DNA of 53,395 nt from Phoronis australis (Eukaryota > Phoronida > Phoronidae): the NCBI GenBank assembly GCA_002633005.1, contig NMRA01000272.1:250001-303395 (forward strand), written 5' to 3'. Under the pieces are notes generated by a model, which was not told where the DNA came from, made no database searches, and saw only the letters and a list, made by a program, of their open reading frames with translations. The position numbers and the translations under genes were made by a program. Of this stretch, positions 1 through 10,739 are shown piece by piece (the first letter of the stretch is position 1; every line of letters starts with the position of its first letter).

Positions 1-3000
1 TCGAATTCACATTTCCGTTCTTTCAGTGCCGAGAATATACTATACACCTGGCCGGCTGCTGCAGACAAAACTTCCACCTTGATTCTGTTGAATTCATCAA
101 AGCAAACCCAGGATCCTGACATTGCAGCCCCTTTAAATATTTTGCCAAGACCTCTAAATTCCATCTGATTCGAACAATTAAATATTACGACGTAGGTTCC
201 CGCTGACTTGCCTATGTCTTTAACTGTTTCGGTTTTTCCTGTCCCTGCGGGACCCTCAGGGGCCGCACCTAAAAACATTTTTAGAGCTTGAGCAATTGTT
301 ATATAACATCTGTCAGTCAATGGAGTTATTACCAGTCTGTCAAGGCAACCCAGAAACTCGTCTTGGTAAACAAAGTAAGCGTCAGTTATTCCCATAAGAC
401 AATTATTTGTGTCCTCTTTGAAGTAAAAGCGCCTTCTTTTTTGCCATTCAAAGTCCGAGACTGAACGCACCTCCAATTTAGCAATTTCCTCTGAAATGTC
501 TCGCTGGTGGATGTGGATCGTAATGATGCTTTCCAATTTCTTTCTCTGAAGCTGTGGTATTTCATGCGACATAGTTTCTATTAGGTAATGAAGCATCTCG
601 CCAAATTTGCGACACGTAGAATTTAGAATGCGCCTGTCATGTCGTGACTGGTCAATCGCCTCCTCGGTTCTCCTGGTCCAAATCAGTTGGAGGACTATTG
701 TTCCTACTTGTGTTAAATTTTCCTGTATACATTCGTAAACTTCTGTCACATTGTCTACAGTTAAGTCGTAATACGTTTCTGCTATTAGTTTGTGTAAAGA
801 TTTTCTTTGGTTCATAAGCAGGTCACCTAACCATATTTCCACATTACCCCTTGCGCTGACACACCCTGATGTTATTGGCAGAGCTTCGCCTTCCCTGGAT
901 ACGATATCTGTTATACGACCGCTGGTATTATTGTCTTTAAACATTATAAAAGAGACATTTGTAAAAAGACTACCAATGTGTTGCTCGATGGTTTTGGGTT
1001 CACTGGCATGTCCCAAGATTTCCAATAAAACTGGATCGGATATAAAGAAGAATCTGGGAAAAATCATACGCTTTGCCTCTAGATAACTGTTCAAAGATTT
1101 TTGACATATTTCGAGTTGCTCAAGCATGTGGGGCAACAGTTCCGCTACAGTATCATCGAACACACAACAAGTAATCACCGACCGAACTTCGTGTGCCCGC
1201 TGCATAATTTTCACCCACGAAGTATCGACACCCTTAAATCGCTTTGTTTCCTGGGGCAGCTTTTTTGCAATGTCCCGATTTGAAAATATTTCCTCTAGAT
1301 ATATCCAACTGGTTTGAACATGGATCCAATCTTCTATGATGTCGAGTGCAGTTGACAAATTATTTGAACACTCTTGGATTTGCTTCCGAAATGGAACATT
1401 ATATCTATTGTTCATCAGGGAGCCAAGATTTACAACACTGTCTTCTAGATTGGCTATAAGCTCTGATGTTTCAGCTGCCTTTAGAATTATTTCTCCTCGT
1501 TGTTTAAAACTTGCAAATCGAAGGGTCTGATTTAACCAAAAGTCCGTAATACTTTTGAGTTTATCTTCAATGTCTTGCTCTTTTGATGCCGATATACATA
1601 TTTCTTCAACGTGTTCCTTATAATCCACCAAGTTTAGAGTTAATATGTCCCGTAAACAGAATGTGTCTAAATTTATGTCTTGTTGGGAGTCACATATGGT
1701 ACTTATTCGATCCCAATGACGTGACATTAAGTTTGAAGAAACTATGAGCTGCAGTACTGGACAGTTTTCAAAAAACAGGTCGATTTCTTTTTTCAGGTGT
1801 AAATAAGTATTCCACTCTGTTACAAGTTGGTGCTGGTTGTCACACGTTGTTTTAAGCTGCAAAACTTCTTTTGTTACCAATTGGATATCGGTTTCTGTCC
1901 ATGGAATTTCAGCGTATTTATTCATGACTGCCGTCGCACGGTCGTAAAACTTGTGCAATTGTCGTAAAAGAGACAGCTCCTTTTTCATCTTCTTAAATTC
2001 TGGATACGGCGTGACGGGTAAGCCAAACAACTGCTCACCGGCAACGTTTTTCTCATAAATTTGATACAGTTCGTCAAAACCATTTTGAAAGACGTTCAAC
2101 ATATCTCCTCCTTGCTGAGGAGTCACGCCTTCTGCCAGTGGTCCATTTTCGTGATAATCGTCAACGAAAGTGTTCACTCGCTCGGTAAATCTTTCTATTG
2201 ATTCAACAAGTTTCGTCTGCAAACTCGTTTGAATTGAACACAGCTTATTTTGAATAGACGCAGCGACTGCTTTGAGCTTCGAAAAATTATAACGAAGGCT
2301 GTCTACTTGATTGATTTCCTCAGACGTGAGTTTCATGCCGTAGGTTGTAAGAATGGCATAAGTTTCCTCTAATGGCCTCAACATTAGGTCGACATTGACC
2401 TCTCGTTGACGAATTTCCTCTAGCGCAACCATGGCTCCTTGGACTTCATCAAGCGTTCGAATCGGCCTCATAAAATACTTCACTTTTTCGTCAATAAATT
2501 GCGTTATTTCCTCCGCCACTGGTCGATACTCTTTGTACAGATGAGTGTAGTATGCAGCTTGCCAATCCCGAATTTCTCCTTCCATTATCTTTTTCAACTT
2601 AGTTGTGTGCAAGGAAATGGGCCCCACAATTATTTCCTGTGGTAAACTTTCAATCTCGGTCAGAAGGTCATCGTATTCGATAATTCGTTGCTTGAAGTCC
2701 CCATAAACGGGCCCAGTGTTTAAAAATTCCTTCATTGCTAACTCACGATCGTCGCACCACAAGTGCTGATACTTCGTAAACTCTTCCAGTGCTTTGGAGA
2801 TACTTTCATTGAATCTGGTGACCGATGAACCCAGCATGAGATATATCTTGTGGACGTCTTTTTGCTCTATGACTATTTTGAAATAGTTCTTTAGTGTTTC
2901 TGGCGAAATTTCGTGACAGATTGAAATTACTGATGGGGTTGCTTGGTTTGTGTTGTAAGTGGTTTCAGATAAAAATGAAAATCTCTCTTGGCCCCACAAC

Positions 3001-6000
3001 GCAATGCCTTTGCATGTGTCGGCAATAATCTTTGACAGGTTTGCAACTGTTTGTTGTATGTCCTTCATTGTTGGCGAAATGGCGAGGTTTGCATTCTCGA
3101 TAACTATGTCTACAGTGAATACAGGTAAACTAAGAAATTCAACGTCTTCTTTCGGTGCCCTCAATAAGCTTGCAAAAGTTATGCGTTTTCTAAGGATGTC
3201 AAGAGACGTCTTAACAGCTCGCGTGAGAGCGTTCGTCAGTTTCTGATTTACGATAACGTAGACTCTGTAACTACCTTCCCACAGCACTAAGTGTTTGGGA
3301 TCCAAATCGTTTATGTTGGTATTTACCAACCAGTCATAGCCTTGGATGTCGCGGATTCCGCATTGCTCTGCAAATAGTCCAATCAGCCTGCTCACAGCTT
3401 CCTCGATCTGTCGACTTTTCCCATCCAGTATTTTGCTTGAGTATACACAGTGTTCAGTGGCGTTATGGATTACCTGTTCCACAGTCCATGTTCCGTTCTC
3501 TGGCAGGTTGTACAAAGCCCAGTTCGAAACTTCCTCTATAACATCGTCAATTTGATGGGCTTTGATGCCTTTTACTTGTTCTACAAACTGTTCAAATTCG
3601 TTGATTTGATAGTCGATATTCGTAATAAACTGTGGTAGGTCAACCGAAACCCATGTAAGATCTAAAATGCCAGACCGAAGAACAGAGTTCATTTGCTCCA
3701 CGTATTCTTGTATTATCTCAAAGAAGATGGATGGGACAGTACATATTATTGCTTCGAACTTGCTGAGAAGCAGTTCAATTTTGTGATGATTTTCTTTCAG
3801 AGCATCCTGTTTGTAGTGAAGAAATTTTGCGGCATGCGGAATATCTAATCCCATTTTTAGCATAATATCGGTCTCTCGCATTGCTTCGTTCAAATAAGTA
3901 TCGAAATTAACTACAATTTCACCTGTTTCATCACATATCTTAAAGACTGGTTTTCTAAGGGCGTCGCTGATGGCTTCTAATGACGTCGCCCATGTCCTGT
4001 GACATGTCAGTTCGAATTCTAACAAATCAGACGCCGTCTTGTTGAATTTCTTTATTACGGACTTGCCTTCGTCGCTTGTCATCAGCATTGTATGGGTGGC
4101 TAAAATGTCCATTGTTTCTCTTATATTTCGGTACATCAGTCTTGCCCAACTTATTTTCCCTGCCACGGGTGGCATGTCTCGAGCCACAGGGACATCGTCT
4201 TTGTATTTGCGATATTCTTTGAGGGTACGCGCAAGTTCTTCGCCAAACAGATGCAGAACGTATCCATAGTTATCATCAAACATTACGCCAGGTAGTTTTA
4301 GCTGCTCAAACAATTTAAGACGTTTCAATGCTCCTTTGCAATTTCTTATTTGCTGTACAGTTTCATTGATGTGCTTTTTGATGTCTCTTTTCAGACTGTC
4401 AATGCCAGTTTCAAAATTCTCAAAGTCATCTTCAAACTCTTGTTTTTTATAGTCTAGCGGATCGTACGTAGCTTGTGTTATGTTTTTTATCAACGCTTGT
4501 AGACAGTCGCTACTATCGCCGAGTCCTTCTATATGTGAAACCATCATTGGAGAAAATTGGTCGATAGTTTCTAACAGGATCTTGATTTTTTCAAGACGTT
4601 TATAAAAGGCGTCCAATTTTCCGAATATATTCCTTTCAGAAAAGCATTGCTCTGTCCCGCGAATTTCAATATTCTTTTGCTTCACTCGCTGCAGGGAAAT
4701 TTTGTAGTCCTGGTTCAAAGTGTTGCAGGTTTTCAGTTTTTCCATCACCACTTTCCTGTTCTGCTCCCATACTGTAGCGCTTCCGTGATTTGTAATGTAG
4801 GATTTGCACGAAAGAACAGCCTGATTTGTAACTTTCATGAAGAACGATGTCATTCGCTCAGACGTATTATAAAATCGAGAAGTGCCTTGAATCATGTTGA
4901 CTGCATTTACTAAAAATGGAATACTTTTGTCAATTGCAACAGGATCACCTTTGTACATTGGATAGAAGAATCGTTCTATTGTGTACAAGTATTTCACGTT
5001 ATCCTTCGCTTCGGTCGCAGCCTGCATTACCTTTGATTCAAGTTCTTGCCATTTCTTTAGGACTTTTGACTTAGCCATACGGAGGATAGATACCGCCATC
5101 TTACTATCATGGCCTTTAACTTGACTAAGCACTGCGTTAAAGGAGGCGGTTAAGTTGCGCCAATGCTCCAGTTCGGCTAGCGGTCCTGTTGTATCTGCTT
5201 CTTTTCGCATGCGTAAACTTGCCCCCAACAAAGTTTCCAGTTGTTTGCACCACGTTAGGACCAACTTCTCCACATTAACTAGTTGATCTGAACACGCTGC
5301 TATATGGGCACAGTCGGCTGCCGTTTGACAAAGATCTAAATTTAGTGTCGAACTTTCCTTTAAATAAACTACGTTGTCAACACTGGTCTGCGTTGAACGC
5401 AAGTACAACAAAAATGAGTTGATGTCGTCCATTAAATGTTGCTGCGTTGCTCCACCATTAATCTGCGACCCTTTCACGTTAATAACCCAAGTCTTTGAGG
5501 CTTGAAGTGCAGGCTGCATTACGGTGGAAATTAAACTGCTTATACCTGCCAACAACCCTTTGGAAGCATCTATTACTCCGAAAGTAGTTTGCTCTGAAAT
5601 GTTGGTTAAGTTTAATTCCAAATCAACAGATTTTCGAAAAACGAAAAGCGCTTCCCCAGACAGTGCTACGGGATTTTGAGGTAGCGTTATGAATAGTTTC
5701 TTATTTGCAGATTTCTTTTTTGACGCCATGAAACTGGTCCTTGCTTGATTCAACTTGTCTTCAACTTCCTGGTAAAAGAGCAGCAGCAATTTGGAACCAT
5801 GACACTTGCAGAAGTTCACCAACAAAGATATCTGTTCTTCGGAATCGATGATGAAGTCAATGATGGCACTGATGTCAAATCCCAAGTACACTGCCACGTA
5901 CTCTAATACCGCTTCGTGAACTGGTGTTATTTTTGCTCTCCTGAAGTCTTTCAATTCCTTCTTCTGAAAAAGGTTATTCGTCCAATGAGAATGACGTCAT

Positions 6001-6829
6001 TGTCTGATTAGGGAAGTGACGCCTTTAATGTTAACAAATGATAAATAAATAAAATCATGCGGACATAACAAATAACAAAAGTTAATGGTTAAGTGACAAA
6101 ACAACGTTGAGCTTCCATCAAGCTGAATGTAATAAAGTAGAAAGGCACGGTTCTGGGAAGCCAATCGTCTTGCCTAACGAACCGCGTAACGTGCCTTCCC
6201 ATCAGCGCAATAGCGCAATTCCTTTTCTTACGAGTTGTGGGCTAATTCTTTTCTCACCAACAGCTATTCAGTTGTTTCTCATTGACTATTTCTTTTTGTC
6301 ATGAACGGGCGTGCGTACTTTTCTTCAGGATAATTATCATTTCATGATATGTAACACACTCCACGGTTTGAGGGCGACTAAATTTATTTGTTAACAAAAC
6401 TAAGACCGGTGCATAATGCAGTTTAGAAAGATGTAAATTTGTACAAATATTCTTGAAAATAGCACAGCGAATCGTATGAAGTTGGCATTGTGTTTCTCCA
6501 TCGAACCAGATTTCGTTGGAAGCTACAACGTATCGGAAGAGGACACCAAGTAAAAACACCGAGTTTATAACAGGTGCAAAATATAACGAGTTCCATGTCA
6601 AACATTAAAATTTCTCATGATTTTCGTCGCCTACATTGTCGCTTCCAAAGATCGTATCGTGTGCGCTATGCTTTACCTGTCTTTCCTTCAAGTGAATGGT
6701 TTCAAATGCTGACGCATTCACGATGCTGCGTTTCACAATTTGTCGGAATTTAGGATTGGCCGAATTCGATCTGTTATTTTCACTGGAGATATTGTTGGCC
6801 TTTCTACCGCTGGATATCATGCGTGGCAT
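1..6829 (-). CDS. DNAH5-like: Axonemal dynein heavy chain, DNAH5/DNAH8 (outer-arm gamma) type, 5' part
   Basis: Motor subunit of the ciliary/flagellar outer dynein arm; ATP hydrolysis in the AAA ring drives microtubule sliding. Exon 1 is 6829-6677 (51 codons, ATG with A at -3), donor CAG|GTAAAG, intron 5964-6676, acceptor TTTTTCAG, exon 2 from 5963 to the window edge, all phase 0. Exon 2 is in one frame at every point I checked (codon starts 4199, 2099, 254) and continues past base 1, giving about 2,038 residues in the window. Order along the protein: N-terminal segment with LLLLFYQEVED, the stem (DHC_N1) with EAKDNVKYLYTIERF and ARDMPPVAGKISWARLMYRN, the linker (DHC_N2) with AGEQLFGLPVTPYPE, then AAA1 with EFLGCLDRLVITPLTDRCY, Walker A GPAGTGKT near residue 1955 and Walker B CFDEFNR near residue 2005. 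Similarity to DNAH5 runs from near the start onward. The rest of the motor lies off-window. The single giant exon is odd; a functional retrocopy is possible. Confidence 0.95.
5964..6676 (-). other. Only intron of the dynein heavy chain 5' half
   Basis: A 713-bp phase-0 intron bounded on the minus strand by CAG|GTAAAG at 6677/6676 and TTTTTCAG|AAG at 5964/5963. An in-frame TAA lies just upstream of the acceptor, so the intron cannot be read through. Splicing joins HLKERQ to KKELKDFRR, a basic helical stretch that suits the N-terminus of DNAH5-type chains. No conserved coding content was seen inside. Confidence 0.8.
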
Positions 6830-8230
6830 GGTGAATGTTGAAGGCCAACGCGTCCCGCTTCAAAACCTATCAAGAATAACCAAAGACTTTAACCATGTCT
6901 TCACTATACATTTATATCTGCAGATCATGACCTGTTCATTGGTTAGGCATCCGACTGTCTCTATCACCAGGGGGCGAGACTTTCTCATTCACAAGACGTA
7001 TGGAGATGGTAGCGGATGACGACGAGTCTTAGACCAATCCGACTACATTTGTCCCACCTATTGCCTTTGTATCGTTGGAGTTCATTGATGGATTTGTCTA
7101 AAGTTAGATAGGTTACTATATAAGAGGGCTACTATGCCTTTCCATTTGCTGACGTATTCGTCGGATTCTCTGCCACTTAGTGGCCATTTTTATAATTTTG
7201 AATTCGATTTTTAGCGTCCTCCTGTATATCGGCCAAACTGCTCAAAGTTATTATGAATCGTAACCGTTGTGTTTCTGATAAAAAGACTATGGCTGACGTT
7301 GATTTTCGGACGAGTCTGACCCAGGGGGCGTCCTATAGTAGTGGTGATTTTCAATTTTGCGACATGACTGCAGCTGCTGATTCCTTTGCATGATGGTTGT
7401 GAACTTCTGCAGGTGTGTTTATAAATGAGACAATGGATGTCGAATAACATTTTGGACGGCTCTAACTACCGCTGTGTACCCTAGAAGTATTTTTTACCCT
7501 TATCTCTCTGTTGTAAGAGTTTCTCGATGTTTTTTCATGTTAATGTCTCAGCGGATCCTTATGAGAATTGACAGACGTGTTCCTACTGACATTAGCACGA
7601 CCGGTGTAGATTTTAAAGGAGCATGCCACCCAAAAAACAACCCATTTTGTATCAATTTAGATCGAGTAGTTCTACTCGATAACGGCACGTTCGGTTGCGT
7701 TACCTGCATGACATCTGACGGCAGACGGAGGTGTTGAAATTGTTCAATGACGTAATTGGTTTCACACGCAGTCTGTTCAGCAATTCACAACACGTGTTAC
7801 TGGTGTCAGGTTATCGCTTGAATTCATCAATAAATCATCAAACTTCGATGTAAAACCCTTAAAAATACACCGAGTTCTTGTTGTTTTATTTCGCTGTTAC
7901 GGATTCATAGGTATTTGGACACACCGTAGCCTACAAAGTTCGGCAGGCCAATTCACCAACAAGCAGGAGTTTGAGTTCTGTTCGGAGATAAATTCGAAAT
8001 ATTGTTCAGTGAAATACAGGCATGAGAACCTACAACTGTGTTGTTTAGACTTATGAATTTTTGAGTTCTAAACACACAAAACGCCTATTATCCCGGCCAG
8101 TGGCTCGGATCCCGATCAGGCCCGTCGCGGCCGCCGGGACTGGCACGAACATAAACCAGCTTGAGTTTAAAACTAAACCGCCAGTCAGGAAAAGACTATA
8201 ATAGCGAGCCAAAGAAATAATGGAAACTAC
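6830..8230. other. Region upstream of dynein gene, no gene recognised
   Basis: Should contain the dynein 5' UTR and promoter on the minus strand. CCAAT-box-like motifs occur near 6940 (minus) and 7033 (plus), and I found no clear RFX X-box or TATA box. Degenerate copies of a repeat sharing CTACCGCTGTG and TTGGAGTTC lie at about 7036-7086 and 7456-7530. Short ORFs here have no recognisable family. Confidence 0.5.
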
Positions 8231-8256
8231 TGCCACGAAACTGAAAATCTACTTAC

Positions 8257-8310
8257 TTGTCGGGGGCCGCGAAGTCGGGCTCCCCGTCCACAGACCGTCC
8301 GAGGCAAAGG
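8257..8310 (-). other. GC-rich ORF ending at a splice-donor match; possible orphan exon
   Basis: On the minus strand a GC-rich segment reads LYNLCLGRSVDGEPDFAAPDK and ends in GACAA|GTAAGT. The spacing of Cys, Gly, Asp-Gly and Asp resembles the start of a type-2 chitin-binding (peritrophin-A) domain. There is an in-frame stop directly upstream, the acceptor would be weak, and no continuing exon with the remaining cysteines was found. It may equally be chance. Confidence 0.12.
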
Positions 8311-8659
8311 TTGTACAGTAACTATGACTTGAATAATGTATTTGTATTTCTAAATAAAGATTCCCCTAACATGTGACCATAGCATACAAAATCGAGTAAT
8401 TGTTTCACAACAGTTTTCTGTCAGCAAACACTGAATTAGCATGCGCTCACATGGCCTTGGTGCCCGGTGAATTACCTTTGTTGCCGGCACCAAAAGCCTA
8501 CAACGCAGTGGTTTATTCATTGCTGGCTTCTCAACATTTGATCTCGCGAACTGCAAAGGCATTACAAATTGTATCTAATTAGACAGACTTTGTTTCAGTT
8601 TTATATAAGCATTGGTTAGGGTGAGAATAATTCATTTTGAAACAGAACGCAAAATAATA

Positions 8660-9073
8660 CTAACGTCTACATGGCAACGTGCCCGGCGCCAATCCCGACT
8701 TAGTCAAGAGTTCATCCGACGAAGACTTCACGGATCGGATCGTTAGGTTACACAGGCCATCAATTCGAACCGGAATACACTGATTAAGAAATACTAGAGA
8801 GGTGCCGTGAACATGCACAGGCAACGGAACGTATGGATAGTTCTTTGGTAAGCCGGCCGGGAATTCGTCAGAGAAGTCACTGTCGACCAATTGCCGGCCA
8901 CAGACTCGGAGGTATTTCATGGCCTCATACTTGCTATTAACAGCGTACCTTTCATTCTTCACTACCACGACCCATTTCGGGCTCTCGAGGAAGTCGAAAA
9001 AACGATATACCCGCTTTCTGTGCAGCTTCATAGTTCGGACATGCGGGAACGATGCACCACGATATAGCGGCAT
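8660..9073 (-). CDS. Orphan 137-codon ORF, unknown
   Basis: The longest stop-to-stop ATG frame in the 7-14 kb stretch. The protein is basic, with an aromatic segment (VYRFFDFLESPKWVVVV) near residues 22-38 and a proline-rich piece (PKNYPYVPLPVHVHG) near residues 76-90. No signal peptide, membrane segment or known motif stands out. It sits among decayed repeats and has no obvious poly(A) signal or splice partner. I do not recognise it; it could be a repeat-derived fragment, a lineage-specific gene or a chance frame. Confidence 0.2.
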   Translation of the reverse strand: MPLYRGASFPHVRTMKLHRKRVYRFFDFLESPKWVVVVKNERYAVNSKYEAMKYLRVCGRQLVDSDFSDEFPAGLPKNYPYVPLPVHVHGTSLVFLNQCIPVRIDGLCNLTIRSVKSSSDELLTKSGLAPGTLPCRR

Positions 9074-9895
9074 TCACTCTGCAGACGAACCACTGACGTC
9101 GCTTCGTCGTTTCTCACCTTCCTCACAGGTTAACGCGACACCTCTCGGCAAGGTGAGGTCGACCGTATAAGAGGCGATGTGTATATAGACCGATTAAGAC
9201 GGTAAAAAAGACTAATTAAATCGGGTGCCATTCTCCTTCAAGATGGGTTCAACTACTGTGTTGCCCCCTTGAGACATTATTTTCGTTATGGCTGTATCTT
9301 ATTATACCTGTGACAAAATCACAATTTGGCAAGTCAATTCCTATTAACTTTACACCAGATTGACGGATTCGACTACCGCTGTGCTCCCTAAAAGCAATTT
9401 GTTTTTCTAACGTCTGCCTCTGTATCTTTGGAGTTCCGTGACGTATTTTTGTGAAATTTGACTGTAGTTTTGTATTAGAGAAACGTCGATGCCTTCCTAA
9501 TCTCGGACAGGCCGGGTTTGGCGAGCCACCCAATGACCATATACACCACTAGCACACCGTTTGCGTTGCAATCGTGGGCGCATTTCAGGACTCCGCGTTA
9601 CTACTGTTAGGAATTCGATTCATTTTTATCAAATCAATTCATTTTTTCTCAAAATATCAGATGTTATTTAGTGTTGGAACGTGGTAAACAGACTAAATTG
9701 CAATATTGAAAGTGGTTCTCTGCCACTGAAACAAAATTCAACCTGCTCACCAGGTATTTTTAGGGTTTGTTCTTAAAGATTTTTAATTTCTCTTCATATC
9801 AAAGCATCTTTTAGTTTTAAATTGCAAGAAAACGATCTGCCAACTTCTCGCCACTGCGTCGATTTTTTCCCTCAAGGCGAAGCACGTCTCCATAC

Positions 9896-10210
9896 TTGGT
9901 ATGGCAAGATATAGACGGAGCACATTTCTCTTATGTGGAAAATGTGACTGTTGACCTCAAGCGATTTCAAGCAACTGACTGTAAGCGCATGCGCGCATTT
10001 ACCAGAAGTGGAAAGGAGATTATAAACTCTGTGGTAAGCACAGAGTTTTTCCTTCCCGTGTATTTCAAAAATCATGAATTTTGTGTGACGTTTCTGGAAA
10101 TTTCCTCACAAGGAAAAGTGAATTACTGTGTATTAGACATTGCGAGATGGTACTTTCGCCAGGAATTGTATAAAAGATGTATGTTAATTTACGACTCGCA
10201 CCACATTTAG
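9896..10210 (+). CDS. Orphan 104-codon ORF followed by AATAAA
   Basis: A plus-strand frame beginning MVWQDIDGAHFSYVENV and ending LIYDSHHI. A canonical AATAAA lies about 10 bp after the stop codon, which is unusually close but allowed. The frame has an in-frame Met at +1 and no clear upstream splice acceptor, so it could also be part of a terminal exon extending leftward. No family recognised and no membrane segment apparent. Real coding status is uncertain. Confidence 0.22.
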   Translation: MVWQDIDGAHFSYVENVTVDLKRFQATDCKRMRAFTRSGKEIINSVVSTEFFLPVYFKNHEFCVTFLEISSQGKVNYCVLDIARWYFRQELYKRCMLIYDSHHI

Positions 10211-10394
10211 AATCAAAATAAAGATACGAAAAATGAACTAATCATTAGTGGTTACAATACAATAAGTCGTAACTCTTGACACTTACGGCGAAAATTGGAA
10301 CTAAGAATGGAATCAAAATGGTCTTTGGCGTATAGACATTAAAACCAGTCACTCCCGTATTACACTCGCCGCACCCTTATTATGGAGCTTATTA

Positions 10395-10438
10395 TTTACC
10401 GTCCAGGCGTGTATTTTAATACACGCCTGGACGGTAAA
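10395..10438. repeat. Perfect 21-bp-arm palindrome with 2-nt spacer
   Basis: The arm beginning TTTACCGTCCAGGCGTG at 10395-10415 is followed by TT and then by its exact reverse complement at 10418-10438. All 21 positions pair, so the stretch can form a very stable hairpin or cruciform. It lies in otherwise gene-free DNA 185 bp after the orphan frame ending at 10210. Confidence 0.95.
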
Positions 10439-10561
10439 AGGGATAAAAATCCTGGACCCGGGCTCTACTAGTCTTTTTATCCATTCCAATCGAACTCGAA
10501 AATATATTAAGCATTTTCTGTTTTTTTTTTAGTACAAACTCAATATAATTAACTTATCATC

Positions 10562-10715
10562 TATATTATAGTATATTAAACGTTTTTACCCAAACCACTG
10601 CGTTGTCCATTCACACTTGATGACCCCTAGTTCGAGACTCGAACTCATACCTTTAATGCTGGGGTCATCAAGTGCAAAATAGGATTACACGGCCATGTAC
10701 ATATACTATAATATA
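10562..10715. repeat. Nested foldback palindrome, MITE-like
   Basis: Three concentric inverted pairs share one centre. The outer arms are TATATTATAGTATAT (10562-10576) and its exact complement (10701-10715). The middle arms are CACTTGATGACCCC (10614-10627) and its exact complement (10661-10674). The inner hairpin is AGTTCGAG-A-CTCGAACT near 10628-10645. Spacing is nearly symmetrical, as in a small foldback element whose intervening arms have diverged. Confidence 0.85.
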
Positions 10716-10739
10716 CAGGAGCACGAAATAATACACGGT

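Noticed and set aside
790-4913. Several plus-strand frames of 60-98 codons across the first 6 kb
   Set aside because: They lie antisense to the intact dynein exon and have no family resemblance; they are shadows of the real gene.
10395-10480. Helitron 3' end (hairpin followed by CTAG)
   Set aside because: A CTAG occurs downstream, but about 30 nt from the hairpin, and no 5' TC end or Rep/helicase was seen; the perfect 21-bp arms are also longer than typical Helitron hairpins.
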